Positions 1 through 7,536 of a stretch of DNA of 20,448 nt are shown here, piece by piece. The stretch's first letter is position 1. Each line of letters opens with the position of its first letter. The DNA is taken from assembly GCA_026015225.1 (NCBI GenBank), contig JAOZGV010000103.1, forward strand, positions 1-20,448. The letters run 5' to 3'. The notes beneath the pieces were generated by a model. It was given only the letters and a program-made list of their open reading frames with translations, did not search any database and was not told the origin of the DNA. Made by a program: the position numbers and the translations under genes. Source of the DNA: Candidatus Bathyarchaeota archaeon. Its GTDB lineage: Archaea > Thermoproteota > Bathyarchaeia > 40CM-2-53-6 > RBG-13-38-9.

Positions 1-291
1 GATTGAATATCTTCCTTGACCATCAGTTTGATTAACTGCAATGAATTCTCCATCTAAAGAGGTTGCAGTAACTTCGACCCAACCCATAGCGACGTAATCT
101 CCCATAAAATTTTTAACTTGAACTTGTCCTGTAATTTTTCCATAACCCCTCACTGCTAGACAAGTTTCTGGAGGACTGTTCGCAGGATTGGTGGTAACAT
201 TTGAAAGCATTAATGGTACTACTAGGATTGCAAGTAATACTACAATTGCAATTCTTCTCTTCAAGCTAAAATTCCAACTCCTTTTAATCAT
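1..291 (-). CDS. Secreted protein with carboxypeptidase-regulatory-like domain, N-terminal part (truncated by window edge)
   Basis: The reading frame runs off the left edge, so only about 97 N-terminal residues are seen. A basic N-terminus (SLKRR) is followed by a hydrophobic stretch (IAIVVLLAILVVPLML), a signal peptide or membrane anchor. After it comes a beta-rich segment (GKITGQVQVKNF, then WVEVTATSLDGEFIAVNQTD, GQGRYSI), the pattern of carboxypeptidase-regulatory-like/transthyretin-like domains, which are usually extracellular adhesion or scaffold modules. The ATG is at 291. An in-frame TTG at 264 has GGAG at 278-281 upstream and would still keep the whole signal peptide; a TATA-like stretch at 303-316 lies too close to the ATG and fits the TTG better. 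The FmdE-like gene ends 85 bases upstream on the same strand. Function is unknown; the domain call is by pattern only. Confidence 0.6.
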   Translation of the reverse strand, partial: MIKRSWNFSLKRRIAIVVLLAILVVPLMLSNVTTNPANSPPETCLAVRGYGKITGQVQVKNFMGDYVAMGWVEVTATSLDGEFIAVNQTDGQGRYSI

Positions 292-376
292 TTCTGAGGA
301 TTGCCAATATAAATGTTTATTGTATCTAAAAAATAAAAAAACTTGGAATTTTTAGATCTAAATTTTCAAATTTGAG

Positions 377-850
377 TTATTCAATGCGCTCAATAAAAAA
401 CAGACTATTTTCTTCCATTTGGGCTATTTCATGTGCTAAATCTCTTAGTTTTTCATTTTGAACTTTATTGCCTAAAAGTTTCATTTTAAGATTCTCAAAA
501 ACTGCTTGATTTACAATTATTCTTAGTGCTCTTTCATTATTTCTGATTTCAATAATCATACCGGTTGATTCTTCAAAAGACAATCGTTTATTTCCTGAGG
601 TACAGCCGGTAGAAAATTGCAAACCATCTAAGACACATGAAAAAGGAGTTGAATTTCTACAAAAAACCCTCACAAAAAGATCCCTCTCTCCCCTCTTTTT
701 CTCAAACTCTCTTAAACCAACTAAGCCAGCTTTTACTCCAATAACTAAAAAGGGTCCTAAATGGCCATGAAATTTTTCGCTTTCGCTCAATAAATCCGTT
801 AATTGGAATTCAGTACTATTCTTCAAATATTCCACTATTCTACAACTCAT
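377..850 (-). CDS. FmdE-family protein (formylmethanofuran dehydrogenase subunit E-like)
   Basis: A 157-residue protein. Residues 28-34 read HGHLGPF, and 72-87 contain CVLDGLQ followed by STGCTSGN; this His-Gly-His plus Asp-Gly-x-Gln plus Thr-Gly-Cys-Thr layout is the signature of the FmdE family (formylmethanofuran dehydrogenase subunit E region). The classical family has a Cys in the first motif (HGHxCPG); here that place holds Gly-Pro-Phe, a known variant in archaeal members as I recall it. Candidate metal ligands that remain are H28, H30, C64, C72 and C83. FmdE proteins are found around molybdenum/tungsten formylmethanofuran dehydrogenases and also beside metal or cofactor transporters; none of the catalytic Fmd/Fwd subunits are in this window. 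The start lies 16 bases after the stop of the membrane-protein gene, so co-transcription is likely. The biochemical role is unknown. Confidence 0.75.
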   Translation of the reverse strand: MSCRIVEYLKNSTEFQLTDLLSESEKFHGHLGPFLVIGVKAGLVGLREFEKKRGERDLFVRVFCRNSTPFSCVLDGLQFSTGCTSGNKRLSFEESTGMIIEIRNNERALRIIVNQAVFENLKMKLLGNKVQNEKLRDLAHEIAQMEENSLFFIERIE

Positions 851-866
851 AAAATTATGGATATTT

Positions 867-1406
867 TTAATTATACAAAGGATGAATCTTTCTGAGCACC
901 AAAGCCCTTACAATAATGACTCCTATTAATCCACCTAATAAACCACCAAAAGCATGCAAACCAGCCCACATCAAAATTCCTGTTAAAACGTCAAAATTCA
1001 TGAAGAAAATACCAACGATTGCTCCAGCTATTCCTGCACAAAAGATTGAGAAAGTTACAACAATAGATGACCCAACAAAAGGATTCCTATTAAAACAAAT
1101 CTTGTAACTGATAGCTCTAGTTAAGATATCAAAAACTACACTTGCAACAACAAAACCAAGCATGTGGAAAGCAGCTGGTCTAAGAATTAGTGTAAGTAAT
1201 GTTGCAATAATACCAGTTAAAGAAGCCGCCCCAAATTTACGTGTCAACCAAGTTACCAGTATTAAAGAAACAAAAGCTAGCAAATCACATAAACAAGGTA
1301 AGCGAGTCATTTGAAAAAAGATAGGCGATATTAAAATATTCAAAATAGCCCACAATGCAGCTCCTATGGATATTGCTGTAATATCCTTGTTTGTGAAGTA
1401 TGGCAT
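867..1406 (-). CDS. Small integral membrane protein resembling an ECF transporter S component
   Basis: A 179-residue protein made almost entirely of hydrophobic segments: about six candidate transmembrane helices (roughly residues 10-32, 38-55, 58-78, 80-98, 112-135 and 140-172), with Gly/Ala-rich packing near the C-terminus (AFGGLLGGLIGVIIV) and a short basic tail. Length, helix number and the N-terminal layout (TNKDITAISIGAALWAILN) resemble S components of energy-coupling factor vitamin or metal transporters, which bind substrate in the membrane and share an ATPase/T module encoded elsewhere. No A or T component is present here, and I cannot name a substrate. It lies between the secreted toroid-like gene (26-base gap) and the FmdE-like gene (16-base gap), suggesting a joint role in uptake of a cofactor or metal. 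That role is inference; a generic small membrane protein remains possible. Confidence 0.55.
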   Translation of the reverse strand: MPYFTNKDITAISIGAALWAILNILISPIFFQMTRLPCLCDLLAFVSLILVTWLTRKFGAASLTGIIATLLTLILRPAAFHMLGFVVASVVFDILTRAISYKICFNRNPFVGSSIVVTFSIFCAGIAGAIVGIFFMNFDVLTGILMWAGLHAFGGLLGGLIGVIIVRALVLRKIHPLYN

Positions 1407-1432
1407 TTGTAATACTTTTCTTTAAAAACGTG

Positions 1433-2506
1433 TTACTTTAATAAATATTTTTTGGTAAGCGCGCGCGCTTTTTTCATAATAATTATTGTTCCAGTCAATA
1501 TGATCAAGAGTGATGTGCAAAACATCCATATTTTATCTGAATTTGATATTTGCAAAAAAATTTCATTTTTAAAATCAGATAATTTTGAAGCATTGCCAAT
1601 ATTCTGCAATCTACAAATGAGCTGATCATTATAGATCAGAATTGTCAGTGCTGTAGTTTCTGTATTAGCAGAACCTATTGGTTGGCCTTGGGGCAGGCTG
1701 AGAGTAGTTATCCCTCCATTTTCTTGTTGTTTACTCCACAAGACCTCCTCTAGCTCATTATAATTGGGTAGATTTGTTTCTGTTACTTTTGCACCGAACA
1801 GTAATAGTGCAAGCTTAAAGTTATGTCCTAATCCTATGTCAGAAGGTGCGCTCTTTGACCAAGGCTTTTTTTGTATTACTCCACTATCTACGATACACGT
1901 TCCATTCCACATTTTGTGGACTTCAAAGATTCTATTTTGTGCCTCTTCTACTTCACCTTTGTAGAACTTAGAAAGAGCCTCATAGATCATATTGTCTGCA
2001 AATTTATATCTTGGATCTGGGAGAACTCCTTCATGCCTGCGTATTAGGATCACGTATTCAGAGGAATGTGAGACTATGATATTATTTGCTCCCCTGTCTA
2101 TCCCGATAACTTCTCCAAACAATGCCTCGAACTTATTACTTTTCGGTATATTATAACTTTCAATAGTTCCTTTTATTCTAGTTGAGATCTCAGGAGCCCA
2201 AGGTTCCAATGCGTAAGCAGCAATCAAGTTATCCGAATATAACCAATATGTTTCGTTATAATCCCATTTGTAGTCGGAATATTCGACTTGTTTTAGCCAA
2301 TGCACTCCCTCGTCTTCACTCTCATAAATTAGGCCAAGTTCAGAATTATAATGTTCAAGAAGATAATTTACTGCTTTTTTAATATTGACATTATACTTTT
2401 CGTTAGATGCAGACACTTCAAAGTTGAATATGCAATATGGTGATGAAGAAAGCAAAAAAATTACTAGGAACGGAAGAATTTTCTTTTGTTTTCTCAGATT
2501 GATCAC
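1433..2506 (-). CDS. Secreted, membrane-anchored protein with alpha/alpha-toroid (prenyltransferase-like) features, function unknown
   Basis: A 357-residue protein beginning at a GTG. The N-terminus is basic (RKQKK), then hydrophobic (ILPFLVIFLLSSSPYCIF), a signal peptide. The body contains repeated helical-hairpin-like pieces: KAVNYLLEHYNSELGLIYES, ETYWLYSDNLIAAYAL, then KFADNMIYEALSKFYKGEVEEA, and near residues 265-295 QQENGGITT followed by NTETTALTILIYND. The last resembles the Q-x-x-x-G-G and terminal helix layout of prenyltransferase/squalene-cyclase-like or six-hairpin folds. A C-terminal membrane helix (IWMFCTSLLIILTGTIIIM) and a basic tail suggest anchoring with the body outside the cell. 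This gene appears to lead a minus-strand operon with the membrane protein and FmdE-like gene. A GCGCGCGCGC tract lies inside the last codons (Ala-Arg-Ala). I do not recognise a specific function. Confidence 0.65.
   Translation of the reverse strand: MINLRKQKKILPFLVIFLLSSSPYCIFNFEVSASNEKYNVNIKKAVNYLLEHYNSELGLIYESEDEGVHWLKQVEYSDYKWDYNETYWLYSDNLIAAYALEPWAPEISTRIKGTIESYNIPKSNKFEALFGEVIGIDRGANNIIVSHSSEYVILIRRHEGVLPDPRYKFADNMIYEALSKFYKGEVEEAQNRIFEVHKMWNGTCIVDSGVIQKKPWSKSAPSDIGLGHNFKLALLLFGAKVTETNLPNYNELEEVLWSKQQENGGITTLSLPQGQPIGSANTETTALTILIYNDQLICRLQNIGNASKLSDFKNEIFLQISNSDKIWMFCTSLLIILTGTIIIMKKARALTKKYLLK
1457..1470. repeat. CG-alternating palindrome, copy a (inside a gene end)
   Basis: AAGCGCGCGCGCTT is a perfect 14-bp palindrome. 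It is the only copy in the left half and the only one inside a coding region, encoding Ala-Arg-Ala nine to eleven residues before the stop of the secreted toroid-like protein. Confidence 0.85.
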
Positions 2507-2553
2507 AACTTAATATAATGAATCGAAACATTCTAGACATATTGAAAATTTTC

Positions 2554-2602
2554 GAATTATTCATAATTCATTTTTTTTATTTAAAATATTCAGAATCGAT
2601 TC
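2554..2602. repeat. Two palindromes between the helicase stop and the toroid-like gene
   Basis: GAATTAT (2554-2560) and ATAATTC (2563-2569) form a perfect inverted repeat separated by TC and followed on the plus strand by eight T. GAATCGATTC at 2593-2602 is a perfect 10-bp palindrome directly after the helicase stop codon. The T-run is on the strand opposite to both flanking genes, so a terminator role is uncertain; an operator or promoter element for the toroid-like gene is equally possible. Confidence 0.45.
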
Positions 2603-4438
2603 CTAATTGAGCCCCATTCTTTGAAAAAAGGAATCAGGCAAAACCTCCTTAAACCATTCTGGGATAAAATGCCAACAATCTCTGATCAATTTAAGGGAAC
2701 TTCCATCTACAATATAGAATCTGGCTTTATCATCTTCAGCTCTTATTGCTCTTCCATAAGCTTGGATTACCTCAGACATAGCATAGTTTCTATACCACTG
2801 ATCGTATCCTAGTTCTAAACGCCTTCTCACTCTTTTATCCCCTAAATAAGGGAAAGGTACTTTCAAAAGTATCTGGGCATCACATATATCATATTTCCAG
2901 TCTTGCCCCTCATTGAAGGCAACTGAAACAAATACCTTACCATCAGAATTCATCCATTCATTTAGCTTCTGTTCACGATCCTTACTTGAATGGATAATTA
3001 GCCTTGCTTTAAGATGCTCAGATATATTGTCTATGAGCCATCTCTGATTTTTGTAGCTGTGACAATGAATTGCTACGTTTCCATCCTCTTTTTCAAGAAT
3101 CTCCTCTATGGCTAAAAGAGCATTTTCATTGTTCTTATCCCACATTTGACTGGATAAAGGCCCTACCACACTGTCCATTATAGGACGGTTCTGCACAGGA
3201 AATGTACTCGGGACTTTCAGAAAGCAGATCTCATCATCTTTGATTCGATCTTTGAGTCCATTAAGTTCTAAGAATTCATAATGATCAAGAATCGTAGCTG
3301 AAGATATTATGTAGTAATCTGCACGTTTCCAAACCAAATCATTCATGAACTCTTTTGCAAATACGGGTTGTAGGGTCAGCTGATCATTCTCAAGATGCCA
3401 AACCCACTCACTGCTTGATAGCTCGTATAGATTATAATTGGCTAAATAACGTTCAATTTTTTCCATATCTTCAACTTGCTCAATAGAAAGACCAGTTGCA
3501 TCGATTATTCGTTGTGAATGGGTGATATAACTTCGTAAAATCCTTTCAAGTCTTTGTAAAAATCCCTTGAGCTGGGAATCTGACTCGATCTTATTAAGTT
3601 CAGGCTGTATCCGATTGTAAACTTCATAGGGTATTGTGAAAGGATTAACCCGCACAGAGATATGGTTCAGTCCTTGTTCTTCTATGTTATGCGATTCATC
3701 GAGAATAAGCAAATCCCTCTTTCCAAGATAGGTCTCACTAGTCCCCTCAGTTTGCCCCTCTGCGATGAGGTATGCAAAGCTGGTAAGTACGCTTTGAGCA
3801 TTTTGAGCTCGTCTTTTCTGCATCCAGTAAGGACAGACGTCGTACCTTTCCTTACAAGCATAATTCTTGGTTATGCATCTTCCTATATTTACGCTGTAAT
3901 TGGGTGACTGATAGCAGGCATAATTCGGACGGCCTTTAATTTCAACAAATCGTGAACCGATTAGAGGATCTTTTAAGATCTGCTCTATAAGAGCAAGTTG
4001 TGGAGTAGTATAGAATGAATGAATAACAGAGCAAAAAGTAGCATTCACGTATGATTTTCCAAAACCTGTAGGAGCTGATAGTATGATACATCTCTTCCCA
4101 GTCTGAAATGCGTCTACAATATTGGTTATGATCTCTTTTTGATATCTTCTCATTGATTCGCTAGGAAAATGATCTAAAACTTCTTTTATACTCAATTCAG
4201 ATGGCTTTTCTGTAAAGGTAGGTTTAGCTTTCTTTCTTATTATCTTGCGAACTCGTGTTTTTTTCAGCTTTAATTCCTTTTTTTTAATCTCCTTATATGA
4301 CCGATTTGGGTGAAATTGACAAGCAATCTGATCGCATTTTTTGCAAAAAGTTGCGCCCTTTCGAAAAGTTTCAGGCCAGCCTTTATTTTTCGCATATTCG
4401 CAGTGAATTAGATCAGGCTCTTCAATAATCTTTGGCAT
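2603..4438 (-). CDS. XPD/DinG-type iron-sulfur superfamily 2 DNA helicase
   Basis: A 611-residue helicase. Walker A is SAPTGFGKS (residues 121-129) and Walker B is the DESH box (247-250). Between them four cysteines at 175, 188, 195 and 202 have the spacing of the [4Fe-4S] domain of XPD/DinG/FancJ/Rad3 helicases. Motif VI is QAYGRAIR (559-566). Such enzymes unwind DNA 5' to 3' in repair or recombination, using the cluster at the fork of the duplex. An N-terminal extension of about 80 residues carries another Cys/His group (C13, C32, C35, C40, H43), which looks like a zinc-binding knuckle, followed by a Lys/Arg-rich linker (roughly 50-72). That extension is not part of canonical XPD. Which subfamily (XPD-like or DinG-like) cannot be settled by reading. 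It stands alone on the minus strand with a 219-base divergent spacer upstream. Confidence 0.85.
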   Translation of the reverse strand: MPKIIEEPDLIHCEYAKNKGWPETFRKGATFCKKCDQIACQFHPNRSYKEIKKKELKLKKTRVRKIIRKKAKPTFTEKPSELSIKEVLDHFPSESMRRYQKEIITNIVDAFQTGKRCIILSAPTGFGKSYVNATFCSVIHSFYTTPQLALIEQILKDPLIGSRFVEIKGRPNYACYQSPNYSVNIGRCITKNYACKERYDVCPYWMQKRRAQNAQSVLTSFAYLIAEGQTEGTSETYLGKRDLLILDESHNIEEQGLNHISVRVNPFTIPYEVYNRIQPELNKIESDSQLKGFLQRLERILRSYITHSQRIIDATGLSIEQVEDMEKIERYLANYNLYELSSSEWVWHLENDQLTLQPVFAKEFMNDLVWKRADYYIISSATILDHYEFLELNGLKDRIKDDEICFLKVPSTFPVQNRPIMDSVVGPLSSQMWDKNNENALLAIEEILEKEDGNVAIHCHSYKNQRWLIDNISEHLKARLIIHSSKDREQKLNEWMNSDGKVFVSVAFNEGQDWKYDICDAQILLKVPFPYLGDKRVRRRLELGYDQWYRNYAMSEVIQAYGRAIRAEDDKARFYIVDGSSLKLIRDCWHFIPEWFKEVLPDSFFQRMGLN

Positions 4439-4657
4439 CGTGATTATTCCTATATAGATACTATTATAGTCTTTTTACATCCTTTGAAGAAATATATTTG
4501 TTTAAAAGAATTTCCCAATCTATTTGCTGTTCACAAGACAATAAAGAAATTATCTATTGAATTTTTATAGGAATAATATGATTGCACGGTGGACAATGCG
4601 TTTAAAGATTTGAACAAAAGATTAAAAACAAATAAAGAGTAAGGTTAGACTCCTGAG
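4439..4657. other. Divergent spacer between helicase and LLM gene, with a 12-bp inverted repeat
   Basis: ATTATTCCTATA (4443-4454) and TATAGGAATAAT (4566-4577) are exact inverted copies 111 bases apart. The left copy ends three bases before the helicase ATG, giving AGGAATAATCACG upstream of that start; the right copy is followed by an ATG that opens only an 11-codon frame. AT-rich TATA-like stretches lie at 4488-4500 and 4560-4572. I see no further gene. The two copies could bind the same regulator at both ends of the spacer. Confidence 0.4.
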
Positions 4658-5614
4658 TTGAGTAATTTGGCGATAAAATTTGGTGTTCAAGTATGGCAAG
4701 AAGAATTTGAACTTGGCGGTTATAGGAAAGCTTGGTGTGAAATTGAAGATATGGGTTACTATTCTGTATGGAATTACGATCATTTCTATCCCATGGCGAA
4801 TATAACGAGCCAATACATGCCTGAAGCATGGACTCTGCTTCCTTATCTAGCAGAGCATGCAAAAAAAATCAGAATTGGAGTATTAGTATCCTGTAATTCA
4901 TACAGATATCCCTCAGTCTTGGCGAAAATAGCGTCAACAGTCGATGTCATAAGTGATGGAAGGTTAGAATTCGGAATAGGAGCAGGATGGCATAAACCTG
5001 AGTATGATGCTTATGGGATACCTTTTCCTCGAGCTAAGGTAAGAATAGAACAAATGGATGAGGCAACCGAAATAATTAAAAGAATATGGTCTCAAGATAA
5101 GGCGAGTTTTAAAGGTAAATATTACTCAATAGAGAACCTTATCTCTTATCCAAAACCAATTCAGAAGCCTTATCCTCCTATAATGATTGGTGGAAGGGGC
5201 AATATGACGTTGCGAGTCGCGGCAAAACATGCCAATAATTTGAATATTGTAGACTGTAATCCAGAGGAGTATGGTGAAAGAGTAGAGGCATTCAAGAAAA
5301 AGTGTTCTGAAATGGGCAGAAGATTTGAAGATATTGAGATGAGTTGGCATGGTCATGTAATTTTAGGGGATACTGAAGAGGCCAAAAGAAAAGCTCTAAA
5401 ATTAAAGGAAGGATCTACAATCAAAGCCGTGCAAGACACAAGTAAAGAAAATTTTCTGGATAAGGCAATATGGGGAACCCCAGAAGAAGTCATTAACAGG
5501 CTTCAAAGATACATTGATAGTGGGGCATCATACTTTGTATGCCATTTTCCGTTTCCAGAAGATCTGAAGCCTCAGAGAACTTTCATGGAGAAGGTTATTC
5601 CCTCTTTCAAATAG
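4658..5614 (+). CDS. LLM-class flavin/F420-dependent oxidoreductase
   Basis: A 318-residue protein of the luciferase-like monooxygenase superfamily, a TIM-barrel enzyme. Family features visible are KFGVQVWQ at the first strand, WNYDHFYP near residue 40, IRIGVLVSCNSYRYPSVLAK (about 71-90), DVISDGRLEFGIGAGWH (about 96-112), PYPPIMIGGRG near 170, and WGTPEEVINRLQRYIDSGA near the C-terminus. In archaea such proteins usually use the deazaflavin F420 in hydride transfer to an unknown carbonyl or enamine substrate; F420 use here is inferred from family and host type, not shown. The start is TTG; no upstream in-frame ATG exists and only a weak AAGG at 4641-4644 precedes it. The gene stands alone and converges on the TatD gene. 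The substrate cannot be named. Confidence 0.85.
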   Translation: MSNLAIKFGVQVWQEEFELGGYRKAWCEIEDMGYYSVWNYDHFYPMANITSQYMPEAWTLLPYLAEHAKKIRIGVLVSCNSYRYPSVLAKIASTVDVISDGRLEFGIGAGWHKPEYDAYGIPFPRAKVRIEQMDEATEIIKRIWSQDKASFKGKYYSIENLISYPKPIQKPYPPIMIGGRGNMTLRVAAKHANNLNIVDCNPEEYGERVEAFKKKCSEMGRRFEDIEMSWHGHVILGDTEEAKRKALKLKEGSTIKAVQDTSKENFLDKAIWGTPEEVINRLQRYIDSGASYFVCHFPFPEDLKPQRTFMEKVIPSFK

Positions 5615-5664
5615 CGATAAAAGGACAAAAGGAAAAGAGACCCTTAACAAGAGTATATTAAGTA

Positions 5665-6441
5665 CTAAAGTTCGAAAATACTCAAAAAATTCCCTGTTGT
5701 TTTTTCAGCCACTTCATCGATTTTCACATTTTTAAGTTTGGAGACCTCTTTTAGAGGAATTAATACATCCTTAGGTTCAGATTTCAAATCACCGTACTTT
5801 ACAGGAGAATCTGTTTCAAGCAAAAGATTTTCTAAAGGAGTATTGAGAATTGCTGATCTATGCTCTTTGCTAAATTTTAATGCTGGAGTAGTAGAAATAT
5901 AGAAGTTGCAGTCTATGATTTTTTTGACCAATTCCACAGGTCCGCTAAACCAGTGGAATATGACCTTCTTAACCTTTTGTTCGGCTATTATGTTGAAACA
6001 ATCCTCCCAAGCTCCTCTGGTATGAACAGAAATCGGTTTATCAAATTCTCTCGCTAACTTAATGACTTTCTTAAATGCTAAATTTTGAATTTCTTTTTTT
6101 GATGGATCTATTATAGATCCATCTTTGCGCCAGTAATCGAGTCCAATTTCTCCTATTCCTGCTGATTCTCGTATGCTCTTCTGAATATGATTAATAGTCG
6201 GTTCAATGTCTTTCTCATCTATGCCCCAAGGATGCAATCCTAAAGCGGGAAGGATTTTAACTGGATGATTATGGTATTCCTTAGCTATCTGAAGCGTTTT
6301 AATATTCGATCTTAAACTAACGCCCATCGACACTATCCCGATTACACCAGCTTTGGTTGCTCTGTCGATGATTGCATCCAGATCTTTTAATTCAACCAAA
6401 TGAGCATGGGCATCGGCTACCTCAAGCATTTGACTCCACAT
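5665..6441 (-). CDS. TatD-family metal-dependent hydrolase (putative deoxyribonuclease)
   Basis: A 258-residue amidohydrolase-fold protein. All expected metal ligands are present: DAHAH (H12 and H14), E98 in GIGEIGLDYW, H140 in SVHTRG, H163 in IFHWFSG, and D211 in LLLETDSP. TatD enzymes are metal-dependent nucleases, linked to 3'-5' DNA degradation and repair in bacteria and eukaryotes; archaeal members are less studied. An alternative ATG four codons in (6429) is preceded by GGAG with a 4-base spacer and may be the real start; the core domain is the same either way. The gene is divergent from the ABC transporter operon, and a TATA-like TTTAAA lies 20-35 bases upstream within a strong inverted repeat. 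The 50-base spacer to the convergent LLM gene holds nothing recognisable. Confidence 0.85.
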   Translation of the reverse strand: MWSQMLEVADAHAHLVELKDLDAIIDRATKAGVIGIVSMGVSLRSNIKTLQIAKEYHNHPVKILPALGLHPWGIDEKDIEPTINHIQKSIRESAGIGEIGLDYWRKDGSIIDPSKKEIQNLAFKKVIKLAREFDKPISVHTRGAWEDCFNIIAEQKVKKVIFHWFSGPVELVKKIIDCNFYISTTPALKFSKEHRSAILNTPLENLLLETDSPVKYGDLKSEPKDVLIPLKEVSKLKNVKIDEVAEKTTGNFLSIFEL

Positions 6442-6470
6442 TCCTTTATACTATTAAATTGACTTATACT

Positions 6471-6501
6471 TTTAAAGAGCCATTTAAGCGTGCTCTTTAA
6501 A
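6471..6501. promoter_or_regulatory. 10-bp inverted repeat holding both divergent TATA-like boxes
   Basis: TTTAAAGAGC (6471-6480) and GCTCTTTAAA (6492-6501) are perfect inverted copies with an 11-base spacer. Each arm carries TTTAAA, placed about 30 bases before the tatD-like start on the minus strand and about 65 bases before the ABC gene start on the plus strand. This is either a mirrored pair of BRE/TATA elements or a dimer-binding operator controlling both genes. Confidence 0.6.
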
Positions 6502-6564
6502 TGATTCTATGATCGTCGATTATGAAAAAATTAATATTGATGAATCTATCGAGCTATTAATAAA

Positions 6565-7536
6565 TTGGATAATAAAATAGAGACATTTAATCTTACAAAA
6601 AAATTCGGAAAGCTTGTGGCTGTAGATAACCTCAATGTTAAAATTAAGAATGGTGAAATATTTGGGCTTCTAGGACCTAATGGAGCTGGAAAAACTACAA
6701 CCATATCGATGCTCTGCACAATATTAATGCCTACTGAGGGAACCGCAAATGTCAATGGTTATGACATTATAAAAGAATCTGATGCCGTTAGAAAATCAAT
6801 CGGTATAGTATTCCAGCAACCCAGTGTGGATGATATTCTTACAGGAAGAGAGAATCTTCGTCTCCATGCAATGTGGTATAGCGTTCCTAAAAAAATACGT
6901 AATGAGAGGATAGATGAAGTTTTAAAGCTTGTTGGGTTGGAGGCCAGACAGAATAGTCTCGTTAAAACATATTCCGGGGGAATGAGAAGGCGTCTAGAAC
7001 TTGCGAGAGGACTCCTTCATCTTCCAGAAGTCCTATTCTTAGACGAACCAACTTTGGGACTTGATCCGCAGACACGTGAACACATATGGGATTACATTGA
7101 GGTAATGTCTGAAGAACGAAAAATGTCCATAATACTCACAACTCATTACATGGAAGAGGCTGACAGACTTTGCGATAGGATAGCAATAATAGATAGTGGA
7201 AAGATTTTGATCATAGATGATCCTGAAAAATTAAAAGAAAGTATAGGTGGAGACATAGTGTGCCTGAAATCGAAAGTCAAAGATCCTAGAATATTTAAAA
7301 AAATTGAAAGTGTTAGCGGAATTGAGGTAAAAGGGGACTACATTATCTTGAAAGTAAAGAATGCTAGTGAAAATCTTCAACAAATTTTTGAGGTGGCAAA
7401 AAAGGTCGAGAAAGTCGAGATAAGGTCTGCAAGTTTGAATGATGTCTTCCTAAAATATACTGGTAAGGATATCAGGCCTGAAAGCGGTGAGGGCGGAATC
7501 GTTCAAAGAATTATGAGGGAGAAGTCTTTGAGATGA
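6565..7536 (+). CDS. ABC-2 type exporter, ATP-binding subunit (DrrA-like)
   Basis: A 323-residue ABC ATPase. Walker A is GPNGAGKT (37-44), the Q-loop is at FQQ (about 83-85), the signature is YSGGM (136-140) followed by RRRLELARG, Walker B is VLFLDEP (156-162), and the switch histidine is H194 in TTHYMEEAD. A C-terminal extension of about 100 residues, with alternating beta strands and helices, is typical of the DrrA/CcmA/NodI group, which powers ABC-2 export of drugs, lipids or polysaccharides. The start is TTG with no clear Shine-Dalgarno. The stop overlaps the ATG of the permease by four bases, so the two are translationally coupled and form one transporter at the cytoplasmic membrane. The substrate is unknown. 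Confidence 0.9.
   Translation: MDNKIETFNLTKKFGKLVAVDNLNVKIKNGEIFGLLGPNGAGKTTTISMLCTILMPTEGTANVNGYDIIKESDAVRKSIGIVFQQPSVDDILTGRENLRLHAMWYSVPKKIRNERIDEVLKLVGLEARQNSLVKTYSGGMRRRLELARGLLHLPEVLFLDEPTLGLDPQTREHIWDYIEVMSEERKMSIILTTHYMEEADRLCDRIAIIDSGKILIIDDPEKLKESIGGDIVCLKSKVKDPRIFKKIESVSGIEVKGDYIILKVKNASENLQQIFEVAKKVEKVEIRSASLNDVFLKYTGKDIRPESGEGGIVQRIMREKSLR

Noticed and set aside
377..850. A true formylmethanofuran dehydrogenase operon
   Set aside because: Only the FmdE-like protein is present; no FwdA/B/C/D catalytic or ferredoxin subunits occur in the window.
4576..4611. Eleven-codon frame from the ATG in the right 12-bp repeat
   Set aside because: Very short, no ribosome site except the repeat itself, no recognisable peptide; probably chance.
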